Below, in pieces: positions 44,613-54,374 of a DNA stretch of 64,000 nucleotides. The DNA comes from Rhynchopus sp. YZ270_cl-10 (Eukaryota > Euglenozoa > Diplonemea > Diplonemida > Diplonemidae). Below the pieces are notes generated by a model, which saw nothing but the letters and a program-made list of their open reading frames with translations, did not search any database and had not been told where the DNA came from. The stretch covers positions 496,001-560,000 of the forward strand of contig OZ037873.1 of assembly GCA_964035575.1 (NCBI GenBank), read 5' to 3'. Made by a program: the position numbers and the translations under genes. The number at the start of each line of letters is the position of its first letter. The first letter of the stretch is position 1.

Positions 44613-44922
44613 AAAAGTTGTCTTCTTTTTTTCTTTTGTTTTCTTTTTATTCACTTCTCATATCCTGTTTGATTCTATTTTGTTTTTGGGTTTTTTTTTT
44701 TGTTTTTGTTTTTGTGGAAGTGCTCAACATTTTACCCCGTTTTCCCGCGACTTTCCTCCCCTCCCCTTTTAGAATCAACGGAGTCTGCACGTTTAGTAAT
44801 TTTATTGCTTTGCTTAGTTTTGTTTTCAAAACTAAAAAAGCATTTCATAAAAACCCTTTCAAAAAAGCAGTGGCGGGATACGTTCCTGTCGCTCGACAAA
44901 AAAAAAAAAGTTTGTTTTTAAA

Positions 44923-45004
44923 AGATGTGTGTGCACGAGAGGCTCATTCATCTTACAAATTCTCTTGGTGACCAAAGCACGAGAAGCTGAGGTTCATCTT
45001 ATAA
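44923..45004. repeat. two adjacent GCACGAGAGGC-type elements of different subtypes
   Basis: GATGTGTGTGCACGAGAGGC then TCATTCATCTTACAAA, followed 7 nt later by GGTGACCAAAGCACGAGAAGC then TGAGGTTCATCTTATAA. The two subtypes differ in their 5' half and share the core and the TCATCTTA.AA end. Confidence 0.75.
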
Positions 45005-45019
45005 TTTTTTTTTCTTTTT

Positions 45020-45290
45020 TAGAAAGACGCCAAGAGAGAGAGACATTGTGTTCCCCTCCCCTGTTCTTTGTCTCAACTATCGTGCATCAAGCGTTGGGTG
45101 CAGCGAGAGCCGGAGTACCTGGAAGCTCACTAAGTCACTTCTTAGCGGAAGGTGGGCCGCCGGCTAGCGGTTGTGCACCGCCCACCCCCCCGTTCACACT
45201 AAGGCCAATGGGCTTCCTTTTTTACACCTTCTGTTGGTCGCAGGGAACTTATGTTTTCATCCAGATGGCTGACATCGTATGTATGTGTCA
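45020..45290. repeat. dispersed repeat H, copy 1
   Basis: GACGCCAAGAGAGAGAGAC, ACTATCGT(G)CA, GGAGTACCTGGAAGCTCAC, GGGCCGCCGGCTAGCGGTTG and ATGGCTGACATCGTA align in order with 49421-49660. It is joined at its right edge to an 18S rRNA fragment. Confidence 0.7.
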
Positions 45291-45400
45291 GCCTGCTGCC
45301 ATCCTTAGATGTGGTAGCCGTTTCTCAGGCTCCCTCTCCGGAATCGAACCCTAATTCCCCGTTACCCGTTACAGCCACGGTAGTCCACTACACTACCGTC
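45291..45400 (-). pseudogene. 18S rRNA fragment, about 110 nt
   Basis: The minus strand reads GACGGTAGTGTAGTGGACTA, CCGTGGCTGTAACGGGTAAC, GGGGAATTAGGGTTCGATTC, CGGAGAGGGAGCCTGAGAAA and CGGCTACCACATCTAAGGAT then GGCAGCAGGC. This is the conserved region of small-subunit rRNA around the CGGCTACCACAT block. Flanks leave rRNA sequence abruptly on both sides, so it is an isolated piece and not a gene. Confidence 0.92.
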
Positions 45401-46470
45401 AGAGGTGCCTGCGTCAAATCTACCATTTTATGTGTTTTGTTCCTAGCATAAGTCACAACAACCGCGCAAAAAAAAAAAGAAAAAAAGAAAAGAAAAAAAA
45501 GAGTACAGACCCTACTAGCCCCAAGTGGGCTCTTAGGCGATTGTCGGCACAACAACATAACAGAATGTAGGCTGTACGCACTAGAGAATGCAGCCTGCTT
45601 AGCACCCTCCACACCCACCCCCACCCCACCCCCCACAACGCAGTTGCTATAGGAGACAGTGTTTTGTTTCTAAATGAGTTGTTATGTTCTTCGCTGTTTT
45701 TTTTTGAAACGTTTAGTGTTTACGCGGCGCTACATGCCATGATACGGTAAAAATGATGACATTGTGTGCATGCCCTTGTGTGTGTCCAATGCCATCGTGT
45801 CAGAAAGGTGAAATGAAAAATTTTTTTTTGTATGTCAATTATTCTGATCTGTTGCGCTGTAGCGTCGTGTATGGTTTACACACACCTTCTCATCTCACCC
45901 CCCCTCTATCCACCCCCCCTCCCCGTCTTTCAAGCCTTCTTCTTAAATGAAAATACAACTCTTCACTTGGTCTCTCACCCACCCTCCCTCACATTGCTTT
46001 TTAGTCGCGCACTCAATTGCGACCGTATCGATCCCATGCATGACCCTGCCAGCTGCATTTCTTCCTTGTAGATCAGATATTAAATAAGATACGGATGTAG
46101 GACTGCATGGGTTGGATTGGGAGGGAGGGGGGACTCCGGTGGACCGGTTACCAGGTAAACTGTTCACGAAAAGGGCTTTTTGCATTTTAGGTCAAAGTTC
46201 TTTGGAGGCTGCAAACGATGTCTTCTTTTACTGGCCGCAGGGTGTTTACGCTTGTATCGGGGTGGGTGGTGTCATTGTCTGTGCAGGATGTGTGCAAACG
46301 GTGGCGTGGGTTGCCTGTGGGGAGAGGGGGAAGGAGGGGAAGAGGAGCGTGAGGGCATAGGGGGGTATTGGGCTATGTGTGTTGGCATGGTTGGGTGGTT
46401 GCGAGAGAGTGGTGAGGGTGTGGCCAGCGAGGCGTGGTTGTGAGGGGGTTGGTAGGGGTCGTGTGTCTGG
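45401..46470. other. intergenic in repeat mosaic
   Basis: A-rich run near 45470, then mixed DNA, then GT-rich DNA (46250-46460). No recognisable domain and no supported gene. Confidence 0.45.
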
Positions 46471-46471
46471 T

Positions 46472-46835
46472 CAATGGCTGCTTTGACGAGTGGTGTCGCT
46501 CCGTTCGCATTGTGCCAAGTCTTGGTGTATTGTTACATATTCCGGCGTTCATCGCAGGTCATCCTGCCGTGTCTGCATTGTAATAGTACACCTGGTCTTT
46601 CGAAGCAAAGCTCCACCTTTGTTTTCGATGCACAGGGTTATTGGTGGGAGGGGTGGGCAGATCAAGTGGTGAGGGTGGTGGGGCAGCCACTGCGCACCTG
46701 CAGTACGTAGTCAGTCCGTGCCGATCGGTTTATTTCATGATGAGGGATGATGAGGGGAGATCTGGTGTACAGATAGTGATCCATCGATGAGGTCCCGAAA
46801 GCGCAGCAAAAACAATGCGAGGAGGGGTTTTCGTT
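46472..46835. repeat. dispersed repeat E, copy 1
   Basis: CAATGGCTGCTTTGACGAG, CATATTCCGGCGTTCATCG, CACCTGGTCTTTCGAAGCAAA and CGTAGTCAGTCCGTGCCGAT are nearly identical at 47995-48285 and 51031-51310. Its right extension (46758-46835, GGTGTACAGATAGTGATCCA, GAGGTCCCGAAAGCGCA) is found, by contrast, upstream of copy 3 at 50797-50880. Confidence 0.85.
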
Positions 46836-46839
46836 TGCT

Positions 46840-47330
46840 GTGACGCACGAGGGAAGGATAATACACCTGCTCCGCAACCCTCTTCACCACTCCCCATTTC
46901 GTCCCAGTTCGTCCCTTGGGGTTGTTGATGTTGTTGTTCACCCGAAGGTCACTCGCACGGGAGGTCGACTTCTTTTCCATCCATGCTTGACGCGAGCACA
47001 CCACCCCCGAACATTTTGCCACCACCCGTGCCTTGCTTGTACATACCTTTTCCTCCTTGTCGATCCAGGAGTGGAAAATTTGGTTCTCTTTCTTCAGATC
47101 TCGCACATTCTTGGTCACGGTGGAGTTGGATTGCTTTCTTTTCCGCAGACGGGTCGAGCGCTTCGACCCCCTGCCGTTGGTGGCGCTGTAGCGCCGCTTC
47201 GTGCGTCGACGCCGCTGCCAGCATCACTGCACGGCGTTGGTGGGTGCTCGATGTCCCCATCGACGTACGGGAACGTTCAGAATCTTCTAAATCAGATTCG
47301 GGCCGCGTCTGGGGTGTTCCTTCTCACAAT
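46840..47330 (-). pseudogene. minus-strand gene remnant, unknown family
   Basis: On the minus strand two overlapping frames look protein-like: HQRQGVEALDPSAEKKAIQL and VTKNVRDLKKENQIFHSWID. The second ends KEEK followed by GTATGTAC, which matches the donor consensus of real introns here. A basic stretch then possible coiled coil suggests a DNA-binding or transposon-encoded protein, but I cannot name it. It lies among repeats E and is probably part of the same decayed element. Confidence 0.35.
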
Positions 47331-47627
47331 TAAACTTGTTGGAGCAGCCTTGCGGATTGGGGGGTTCCGATAAAAGGACAAACAATAATAGCGCCGTTTC
47401 CTCTCACCTTTTTGATTTTTTTTCTTCTACCGCGTACTACAGTTGGAAGGGCACCGGGAATAAACACCACCTCCTTCATCAGGATTTTCAATTTTTGATT
47501 CCCTGGTCGGTGTGTTTCTTCTCCTCCGCACGTTATACTTCACATGGGGTTTGTTTTTTGGGGGGGTTTTTTTTTTGTCTTCAACGCATACTTGATTGAC
47601 AGTAAATAATAAAGACTGGTCTTTTTA

Positions 47628-47960
47628 TCATAACGGACCCCCGGCACATACTTCGCTGCTCCAACAGCTCGGCCTGTCCAGCGATTGAGCTCCTGCCGGG
47701 GTGGGGTTGAGGGTTACGGCCTCCGCATCAGGCACCATGTCGTCGTCGCTGCGGTCGTCCAGGGTGTCCGGGAATTCCTTCTCTGCCTCGTAGGCGGTGA
47801 CGCTGTCCTGCGCGCATGTGTCTTGCACCGCCTGCGCAAACACGAAACGTCTCTTCACTGCCTCGGCCACAACAGCCTGCTCCTCTGTCGCCGCCGATGC
47901 CTTAGGGGCTGCCACATCCGGAGAGAGTCGAGTTGTTTTCTTACCCTGCTTCTGGCATCC
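47628..47960 (-). pseudogene. minus-strand acidic ORF remnant
   Basis: An open frame on the minus strand (MAAPKASAATEEQAVVAEAV, RRFVFAQAVQDTCAQDSVTA, acidic DRSDDDMVPDAEA) ends at 47628. Its 5' part overlaps repeat E copy 2, and the matching stretch at 50908-50960 is shortened. It may belong to the same element as 46840-47330. Function unknown. Confidence 0.35.
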
Positions 47961-48285
47961 TTCGCATCTGCAGTGAGGTCGTGCATGGTCGCAACAATGG
48001 CTGCTTTGACGAGTGGTGTCGCTCCGTTCGCATTGTGCTAAGTCTTGGTGTATTGTTACATATTCCGGCGTTCATCGCAGGTCATCCTGCCGTGTCTGCA
48101 TTGTAATAGTACACCTGGTCTTTCGAAGCAAAGCTCCACCTTTGTTTTCGATGCACAGGGTTATTGGTGGGAGGGGTGGGCAGATCAAGTGGTGAGGGTG
48201 GTGGGACAGCCACTGCGCACCTGCAGTACGTAGTCAGTCCATGCCGATCGGTTTATTTCATGATGAGGGATGATGAGGGATGCAC
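47864..48285. repeat. dispersed repeat E, copy 2 (long form)
   Basis: Shares GGCCACAACAGCCTGCTCCTC, GCCACATCCGGAGAGAGTCG, TTCGCATCTGCAGTGAGGTC and the whole E core with 50908-51310. The left extension is absent from copy 1. Confidence 0.85.
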
Positions 48286-48494
48286 ACCGCAACAAACACA
48301 AAGAAATCCTGACGAAGATGGTGGTTGGCAATGTGTTAAGGGCGGGACATATCAGTAACCTGCGTTCCCGGAAAATCGGAGCTTGAAAAGCTCCAAAGAA
48401 ATGATAGTTATTCTGCCCAAATAGAGCAATAACAGAAGTCAACATAAAAGATAATCAGTCTCCATCAGCCAAAATCTGCCCAACCGTATATTTT

Positions 48495-48580
48495 TTCCCG
48501 CAACCCACTCACTCGCCCCAGATGTATATTTTTGATCGTCCGAGCCCGGAATAGAACGTTTTCAGCCCCCCGCTTTCAAC
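48495..48580. repeat. dispersed repeat, pair with 50405-50490
   Basis: CCCACTCACTCGCCCCAGATG, then TATTTTT and CGGAATAGAACGTTTTCAGC here, versus CCCACTCGCTCGCCCCAGATG and CGGAATTGAACGTTTTCGC there. Confidence 0.65.
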
Positions 48581-48740
48581 CCCAAAAAAAAATTTCAAAA
48601 AAAACCCCAATGGAGTCTTATGGTGGCAGTTTTTTCACTTTTTTCTCTCCAGCACCTGAGGTGTGAAGATGTGTCACAAAAACACCCCAAAAAATGGGCG
48701 TAGTGTGATTTCCGAGTTCCCCGTTTTTTTTTTTTTTGTC

Positions 48741-48885
48741 CTCATGAAATGAAGGAGGAAATAGAACAAAGCAATTTGATTCTGGGGACGAACCGCGCTG
48801 CAGAGCCACGCCTCATCAAACAGGTTGAGGTGTGTACATTTCACAACAACCTCTCTCACATGGGCTTTGTGTGATGAGTGTTAAG
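48741..48885. repeat. dispersed repeat D, copy 2
   Basis: Partner of 403-572, sharing GGGGACGAACCGCGCTGCAG, CAGGTTGAGGTGTGT and GTGTGATGAGTGTTA. Confidence 0.75.
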
Positions 48886-48989
48886 TCGCTATTTGTTGCG
48901 TGCTTCTTTTCTTTGGTCCTGGGCTGGACCTTAAATTACATTCGAGGGTCCGTTCCTCCGGAAACTCTGTGAAGGTGTTGACCGCTCGA

Positions 48990-49395
48990 ATCGATGTCTT
49001 GACCTGAGAGATTACAAAACAGGACGCAAGGAGGGCTATGCGGGCTATGCGGGCTATGCGGGGCGTTTTGCCTTCAGGGTCTTTTTGTTTTTCAGCAACC
49101 CTGCCTCTTCTTTAAACTACCAGTGCATAGCCTTTGTCTTTCTTTTTAGGTATGCGGGACTCTCCCCCTTGTCCTGGGTGCTAAACGTCCCTGCCCCTTC
49201 CCTATGCAAAGTTAAACCCTGGCAGGGTATATTAATGCTGGGCTGTGGCTTCCCCATGCTATGACGGGTGCTCGCCCGGAGCATGAAACAGCGACAAACG
49301 GTCAGGCCAGGAACTTCGGTTCTGCTACTGGTGCTACTGCTTCTGGTGTGCTGCCTGTAAGGACGTCCATGTATATCCCTAAGAGAAAGGGTGAG
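48990..49395. repeat. dispersed repeat G, copy 2, with a GGGCTATGC triplication
   Basis: 49170-49395 aligns with the intronic repeat at 29695-29880 (ACGTCCCTGCCCCTTCCCTA, GCATGAAACAGCGACAAACG, GTGTGCTGCCTGTAAGGAC). At 49035-49062 the 9-bp unit GGGCTATGC occurs three times. Confidence 0.6.
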
Positions 49396-49420
49396 GCCTA
49401 ACTGTCGGTACAGACATGGG

Positions 49421-49675
49421 ACGCCAAGAGAGAGATGTTGTGACTCCCTCCCCGCCCCCCCCCCCCCTTTTTGTGTTTTTTGGGTTTCTGCTCTCTTGTC
49501 TGGACTATCGTTCACTAAGAGTTGGTGAAGCGAACGGGAGTACCTGTAAGCTCACAACTCTACAGCGGCAGATGGGCCGCCGGCTGACGAGCGGTTGTGT
49601 ACCGCCCTCGTTCTCTTACGGTACGGGCAAGTCATTGGATGGCTGGCATCGTAAGTGGGTCAGTCGGAGGCAGCG
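49421..49675. repeat. dispersed repeat H, copy 2
   Basis: Matches 45020-45290: GACGCCAAGAGAGAGATG, GGAGTACCTGTAAGCTCAC, GGGCCGCCGGCTGACGAGCGG and ATGGCTGGCATCGTAAG. Confidence 0.7.
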
Positions 49676-49688
49676 GTGAAAATCTTGG

Positions 49689-50280
49689 GCAGTAAGCCCG
49701 GGAAAACCCGGGCTTAATTAATTTTGCGCAGAGCAAGCCCGGGTTCGAAGCCCGGGTTTACCCGGGCTTAAGCCTGGGTTTTCCCCGGGTTTTAACTTTT
49801 CTGGGGTGGGCTGCCCCACCCCACTCCGGGGGGTGTAGCCTCAGGGTGCAGCCCTGCTATACTCAAGGGTTACCCACACCCCCGTCACAGCCAGAACGCG
49901 ACTCAATTGGTCAAACGCCGAAGGAAAAGGAAGCATGCATCATGGCGAAATTACAAAAGTAGCGTACCGTGCGCCTGCGGCGCAAGATTGCAACCCACCC
50001 TTCCCTGACATAGTTTGGCTGTAAAAATGTGCGCGCAATTTTTTGAAATGTTGCGTACCGCGGCTTCGCTAGGAACCTTTGGGTGCCATGACCGCCCTTT
50101 CTTTGTTATAAATGTACTGGCTACTTACAATTCGTGTACCACGTGCGCCTGGTGCACGAATTGCTATCAATTGGGTTTACAGCCACCAGTATTTTAATTA
50201 TTTTCACCAAAAAACCAAGCCCGGGTACAAACCCGGGCTTCGAATTAATTTTGCTAGCTGTGGAAGCCCGGGATTTTCAA
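49689..50280. repeat. element bounded by CCCGGG palindrome clusters
   Basis: AAGCCCGGG or CCCGGGCTT occurs about five times at 49691-49780 and three times at 50216-50275. The edge motifs ACCCGGGCTTAATTAATTTTGC and ACCCGGGCTTCGAATTAATTT are similar in direct orientation. The interior (49790-50215) has unrelated sequence, including the GC-rich block shared with 27669-27695. The arrangement looks like a structured mobile element; the family is unknown. Confidence 0.6.
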
Positions 50281-50796
50281 CCCTGGTCGGAGGTCTCTGT
50301 ATCAATAACTACAGTTTCTTTTTCACCACTTGTGGTATTGTGCACTATACATAGCACACCTGTACATAGTAGGTACACTGTACAGTACCCAGTACATAGT
50401 ATCCATTCTCCTGTCGCCCACTCGCTCGCCCCAGATGCATATTTTCAGCGTCTGGCCCCGGAATTGAACGTTTTCGCACCCTATCTTTCCAAGAGTATTT
50501 TTTTTTTCATAATTTGCTCGGGCGTGGAGATCGATACGATCCCTGTGTCAACGCCCACAAGCGTTTTCGACTGGGTGTGTGCTGATTCCCCCAAAAAGGT
50601 GCGTAGTGTTATTTCCGGAGAAATCTCTAAAAAAAATCCGGGGTTGCAACATTTTTTTGTCGGATCGCACATTACTTTAAAACGACTCCAGGCTTTTATA
50701 TACGGTTAAGCAGATTTTGGCTGATATCCATTAGATCTCCCCAATCGTGGCAAAAGCCACTCCACCAGGGTGGTTGATATGAGGGATGATGAGGAG

Positions 50797-51310
50797 TGAG
50801 GAGATCTGGTGTACAGATAGTGATCCATCGATGAGGTCCCGAAAGCGCAACGAAAACAATGCGAGGAGGGGGTTCGTTTACCATACTTGAACCGCCCGAA
50901 AAAAAGTTGGCACAACAGCCTGCCCTCTGTCGCCACCGATGGGCTGCCACATCCGGAGAGAGTCGAGTTGTTTTCTTACCCTGCTTCTGGCATCATTCGC
51001 ATCTGCAGTGAGGTCGTGCATGGTCGCAACAATGGCTGCTTTGACGAGTGGTGTCGCTCCGTTCGCATTGTGCTAAGTCTTGGTGTATTGTTACATATTC
51101 CGGCGTTCATCGCAGGTCATCCTGCCGTGTCTGCATTGTAATAGTACACCTGGTCTTTCGAAGCAAAGCTCCACCTTTGTTTTCGATGCACAGGGTTATT
51201 GGTGGGAGGGGTGGGCAGATCAAGTGGTGAGGGTGGTGGGGCAGCCACTGCGCACCTGCAGTACGTAGTCAGTCCGTGCCGATCGGTTTATTTCGTGATG
51301 AGGGATGGCG
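50797..51310. repeat. dispersed repeat E, copy 3 plus rearranged extension
   Basis: 50797-50880 equals the extension found downstream of copy 1, here placed upstream. 50908-51310 equals copy 2 in its long form. The order of modules differs among the three copies. Confidence 0.8.
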
Positions 51311-51344
51311 AGGGATTGTTGGTGCACAGGTTGCAGCGCCTTCA

Positions 51345-51375
51345 TGCTGTTAAAAAGCTCGTAGTTGGATCCAGA
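51345..51375 (+). pseudogene. 18S rRNA fragment, about 25 nt
   Basis: GTTAAAAAGCTCGTAGTTGG followed by ATC is the universal small-subunit rRNA block after the CAGCAGCCGCGGTAA region. Flanking sequence is not rRNA. It begins about 35 nt after repeat E copy 3. Confidence 0.75.
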
Positions 51376-51789
51376 GCTCAGGTTGTAAGGTGCCACGGTT
51401 TTTCGTGATGGCGTAATGTCATAGCGTTGGCTGTGGGTCAAACATCTTACATCAAGACCTGTGCTCTATCAACGATGGTAATGGCACCCTGTGAGTAGGT
51501 TCCTTCATTGGTGCCGAAAGCGTCTACGCGTATACCATGCGCACACGGGTCGACCATCGATGTTACTGTGAACAAACCAGCGGAGACAGTGGTGTTGAGG
51601 AGGCTTCCATGTGCCTGTATTAGGCGAAGTAAGCTTCATCTATTTTTGGGAGGGAAACCTGGGCCACCTGCGAGAGAGGAGGTCGGGGGAGGTAATAGGT
51701 GGGTCTCGGGTGCATGCGAGTGGCCTGAACAGAAACGTTGCGACCACGCAGCGCAGAATGACTTCCAGGGGGAGAGAGAGAGAGCTGTT
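51376..51789. other. intergenic between repeat E and ankyrin remnant
   Basis: Mixed composition with no recognisable domain. I see no supported gene. Confidence 0.4.
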
Positions 51790-52098
51790 GGTCAGAGCAG
51801 GTGTGGGAGGCGTGTGTGTGGGACAGCCAACCAAGGAAACTCATGTCTTATCGTTGCGGTTGCTGGACACACCGAGACTGTGCGCTATCTTCTGTGTTAG
51901 CCGAGGTGGTGGAAGTGAACCACACGAACAACGACGGCAAAACTGCGTTGCATTTGGCAACAGCACTGAAGCATGCCGACGTGGTGAAGGTGCTCCTCGA
52001 GCACGGTGCAGACAAATCCTTGCAAAATCGAGACGGCGATACGGCACTGCGACTTGAAATTTCTGGCTGCCCCGACTGTTGTCGGTACTTATGCTGAA
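51790..52098 (+). pseudogene. ankyrin-family C-terminal remnant
   Basis: Encodes in pieces GHTETVRYLLC, then TNNDGKTALHLATALKHADV, VKVLLEHGADKSLQNRDGDT and ISGCPDCCRYLC. The stretch from CACACGAACAACGACGGCAA onward is almost identical to the 3' end of the gene at 54375-55121, with a small in-frame and frame-changing difference near ALRLEISG. The N-terminal part is missing. Confidence 0.75.
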
Positions 52099-52299
52099 AC
52101 TCTAGTTGCGCGAGTCTTACGCTTACCACCTGCTGTGTGGACATTGGGCTGCTGTTTCTGCCCGATACCACCCGTGGTATGATGTCGTTGGCGGTGCCCA
52201 GTGGCATTCTTGCTTCGAGCTCAGTGTGATCTGCTTCTCGACTCTTCGAGGTGCCCGTCTGTATTGCGGGGTGTTGATGATTTTGACACCGCGAAGCTT

Positions 52300-52426
52300 T
52301 GTGTGGCACAACTCGGGAAGCAGAGGTGGGTCTCTTCCTTCAATGTGGTGTCCTTCTTGTCCTCTTGTCACACCCCACCTCACAACCTCTGCAGAAAGGG
52401 GAACATCAAAACACAAACACAACACC
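52300..52426 (+). promoter_or_regulatory. conserved 5' leader of ankyrin locus 4
   Basis: ACTCGGGAAGCAGAGGTGGG, TCTCTTCCTTCAATGTGGTG and then the family leader with CACAACCTCTGCAG 32 nt before the ATG. Nearly the same at 55210-55335 and, in part, 54200-54374. Confidence 0.7.
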
Positions 52427-53773
52427 ATGTCGAAGCGACACACAGACAGCACATCGGATGAGAACCCACGAAAGAGAAGAAAGCTTTCTGCAGGCGAGGT
52501 CTTGGTGGAGGCTGCCAGGAAGGGCGAGACCACTGCCGTGCGGGCAGGACTTGAGAAGTTCACCTCAGACATTGCCAGCAAAACAGTTGCCTTCGATGCT
52601 GTGCACGAGGCATGCAGAGGGAACCACGATGAATGCCTTGCACTGCTTCTTGCGTATGTTGAGACAGCGCAGATGGGGTTCGGGATGCTGCTGAGTGAGT
52701 GTGTCCACGCAGGCCACACTGCGTGCACAGAGGTCCTCTTGCAGCATTGGAAGTCAGTCTGCAGCAACGTGGCGCATGTCCCACTCGAGTCGGAGGACAG
52801 CATAGGTCACACATCAGGTCTCTGTCCAGCCATGTGGTCGGACCTTGCAGTGTGTCAGGTGTTGATTGATGCAGGGGCAGACATTGAGACAAAGGATGTT
52901 GAGGGACGTTCGCCTCTGCACTTCGCGTGCAGTTCAGGATCACTCGATGTTGTGAAGCTGTTGGTGAGAGCAGGTGCGGGTGTCACAGATATCGAAAGAC
53001 ACACGTGTCTGACGCTTGCGGCACTTAATGGACACACCGAGACTGTGCGTTATCTTGTGGGTTTGCTGGAGGTGGAAGTTGATCACGCTGATGACGAAGG
53101 ACGTACTGCATTGCATTTGGCAGCGGACAAGTACCATGCAGATGTGGTGCAGGTGCTCATTGATGCAGGGGCAGACATTGAGGTAAGGACTGTTGGGGGA
53201 CATTTGCCTCTGCACTTTGCTTGCCGTTCAGGATCACTCGATGTTGTGAAGCTGTTGGTGAGAGCAGGTGCGGGAGTGCGTGTCTCATGTCTGGTGTTTG
53301 CAACAATTTTTGGACACACCGAGACTGTGCGTTATCTTCTGTGTTTGCCGGAGGTGGAAGTTGATCACGCAAATGACGAAGGACGCACTGCGTTGCATTT
53401 GGCAGCAGACAACGAGCATGAAGATGTGGTGCAGGTGCTCATTGATGCAGGGGCAGACATTGAGGTAAGGAACAACGGTGGCAACTCGCCTCTGCACTTC
53501 GCTTGCCGTTCAGGATCACTCGACTCTGTGAAGCTGTTGGTGAGAGCAGGTGCGGGTGTGCGTGTCACAGACAACGAAGGAGACACGTCTCTGACGATTG
53601 CGGCATGTGATGGACACACCGAGACTGTGCGTTATCTTGTGGGTTTGCCGGAGGTGGAAGTTGATCACGCAAATGACGAAGGCCACACTGCGTTGCATTT
53701 TGCAGCGGACGAGAACCATGCAGATGTGGTGCAGGTGCTGATTGATGCAGGGGCAGCAGAGGACACACGATGA
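52427..53773 (+). CDS. ankyrin-repeat protein, family member 4
   Basis: 448 aa with the MSKRH start, bipartite basic signal and N-terminal module, then SVCSNVAHVPLESEDSIGHT and GLCPAMWSDLAVCQVLIDAG. Ankyrin units are mostly of the SPLHFACSSGSLDVVKLLV type. One unit is shortened (GVRVSCLVFATIFGHTETVR) and another lacks two residues (GAGVTDIERHTCLT), with frame kept. It ends DAGAAEDTR, where a deletion between repeat units has shifted the frame. The same ending is found in locus 6. Confidence 0.85.
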   Translation: MSKRHTDSTSDENPRKRRKLSAGEVLVEAARKGETTAVRAGLEKFTSDIASKTVAFDAVHEACRGNHDECLALLLAYVETAQMGFGMLLSECVHAGHTACTEVLLQHWKSVCSNVAHVPLESEDSIGHTSGLCPAMWSDLAVCQVLIDAGADIETKDVEGRSPLHFACSSGSLDVVKLLVRAGAGVTDIERHTCLTLAALNGHTETVRYLVGLLEVEVDHADDEGRTALHLAADKYHADVVQVLIDAGADIEVRTVGGHLPLHFACRSGSLDVVKLLVRAGAGVRVSCLVFATIFGHTETVRYLLCLPEVEVDHANDEGRTALHLAADNEHEDVVQVLIDAGADIEVRNNGGNSPLHFACRSGSLDSVKLLVRAGAGVRVTDNEGDTSLTIAACDGHTETVRYLVGLPEVEVDHANDEGHTALHFAADENHADVVQVLIDAGAAEDTR

Positions 53774-53932
53774 CGATTGCGGCGTCTTGTGGACACACCG
53801 AGACTGTGCGTTGTCTTGTGGGTTTGAAGGAGGTGGAAATCGACCACGCAAGTGAGAACAACCGCACCGCGTTGTGTTGGTAGTGCATACACGACATGCA
53901 GATGTGGTGCAGGTGCTCATCCCTTGCACATA
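53774..53932 (+). pseudogene. ankyrin remnant after the locus 4 stop
   Basis: GGACACACCGAGACTGTGCG, then codons for GLKEVEIDHASENNRTALCW and HADVVQVLI continue past the stop, ending at TGCACATAG. It marks the original extent of the repeat tract. Confidence 0.7.
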
Positions 53933-54190
53933 GTTTTCTTTCTTTGTATTCCCCTTCGCCCACTAACGGAACGTAAACAACGTAAAGAGACATGAGGGCG
54001 GGATGTTTTCATGTTTGTCGACTCCCGTAGTGTGGTTGCTACTCTTGCAGACGTCTTCTTTCTTGTCACTGACTAACATTGAGCGATCACAGCTCTCTAA
54101 CTCTCACTCAGTTCTGCACCACAACACAGGACCTCACAAGCTCTCAGTATCTCTCGCTAACTCTCAGTAACCTCACACAGCCCGTATTAC
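53933..54190. other. intergenic between ankyrin loci 4 and 5
   Basis: CT-rich with loose AGCTCTCTAACTCTCA-type repeats (54090-54180). No gene. Confidence 0.5.
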
Positions 54191-54199
54191 TCAAATGTG

Positions 54200-54374
54200 G
54201 CACATCTCGGGAAGCAGAGGTGGGTCTCTTCTGGCAACACGTCCTCTGTTGTGGTCAAAAGTGCAGAATTCCTTCGCCAGCTTCCTTCAACGTGATGTCC
54301 TTCTTGTCCTCTTGTCACACCCCACCTCACAACCTCTGCAGAAAGGGGAACATCAAAACACAAACACAACACCA
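54200..54374 (+). promoter_or_regulatory. conserved 5' leader of ankyrin locus 5
   Basis: Combines GGGAAGCAGAGGTGGGTCTC, as at loci 4 and 6, with CTGGCAACACGTCCTCTGTT, as at locus 1, and then the family leader up to ACACAACACCA. Confidence 0.7.

Noticed and set aside
45160-45185. GGTTGTGCACCGCCC as an 18S rRNA 3' domain (TTGTACACACCGCCC)
   Set aside because: Flanking sequence does not match rRNA, and the other H copy shows this as part of repeat H.
49680-50280. Regularly spaced repeats as a CRISPR array
   Set aside because: The motifs are palindromic, irregularly spaced and in a eukaryotic context.
43000-52000. LTR retroelement or virus-derived genes in the repeat mosaic
   Set aside because: No reverse transcriptase, integrase, protease or capsid motifs and no long terminal direct repeats were recognised.
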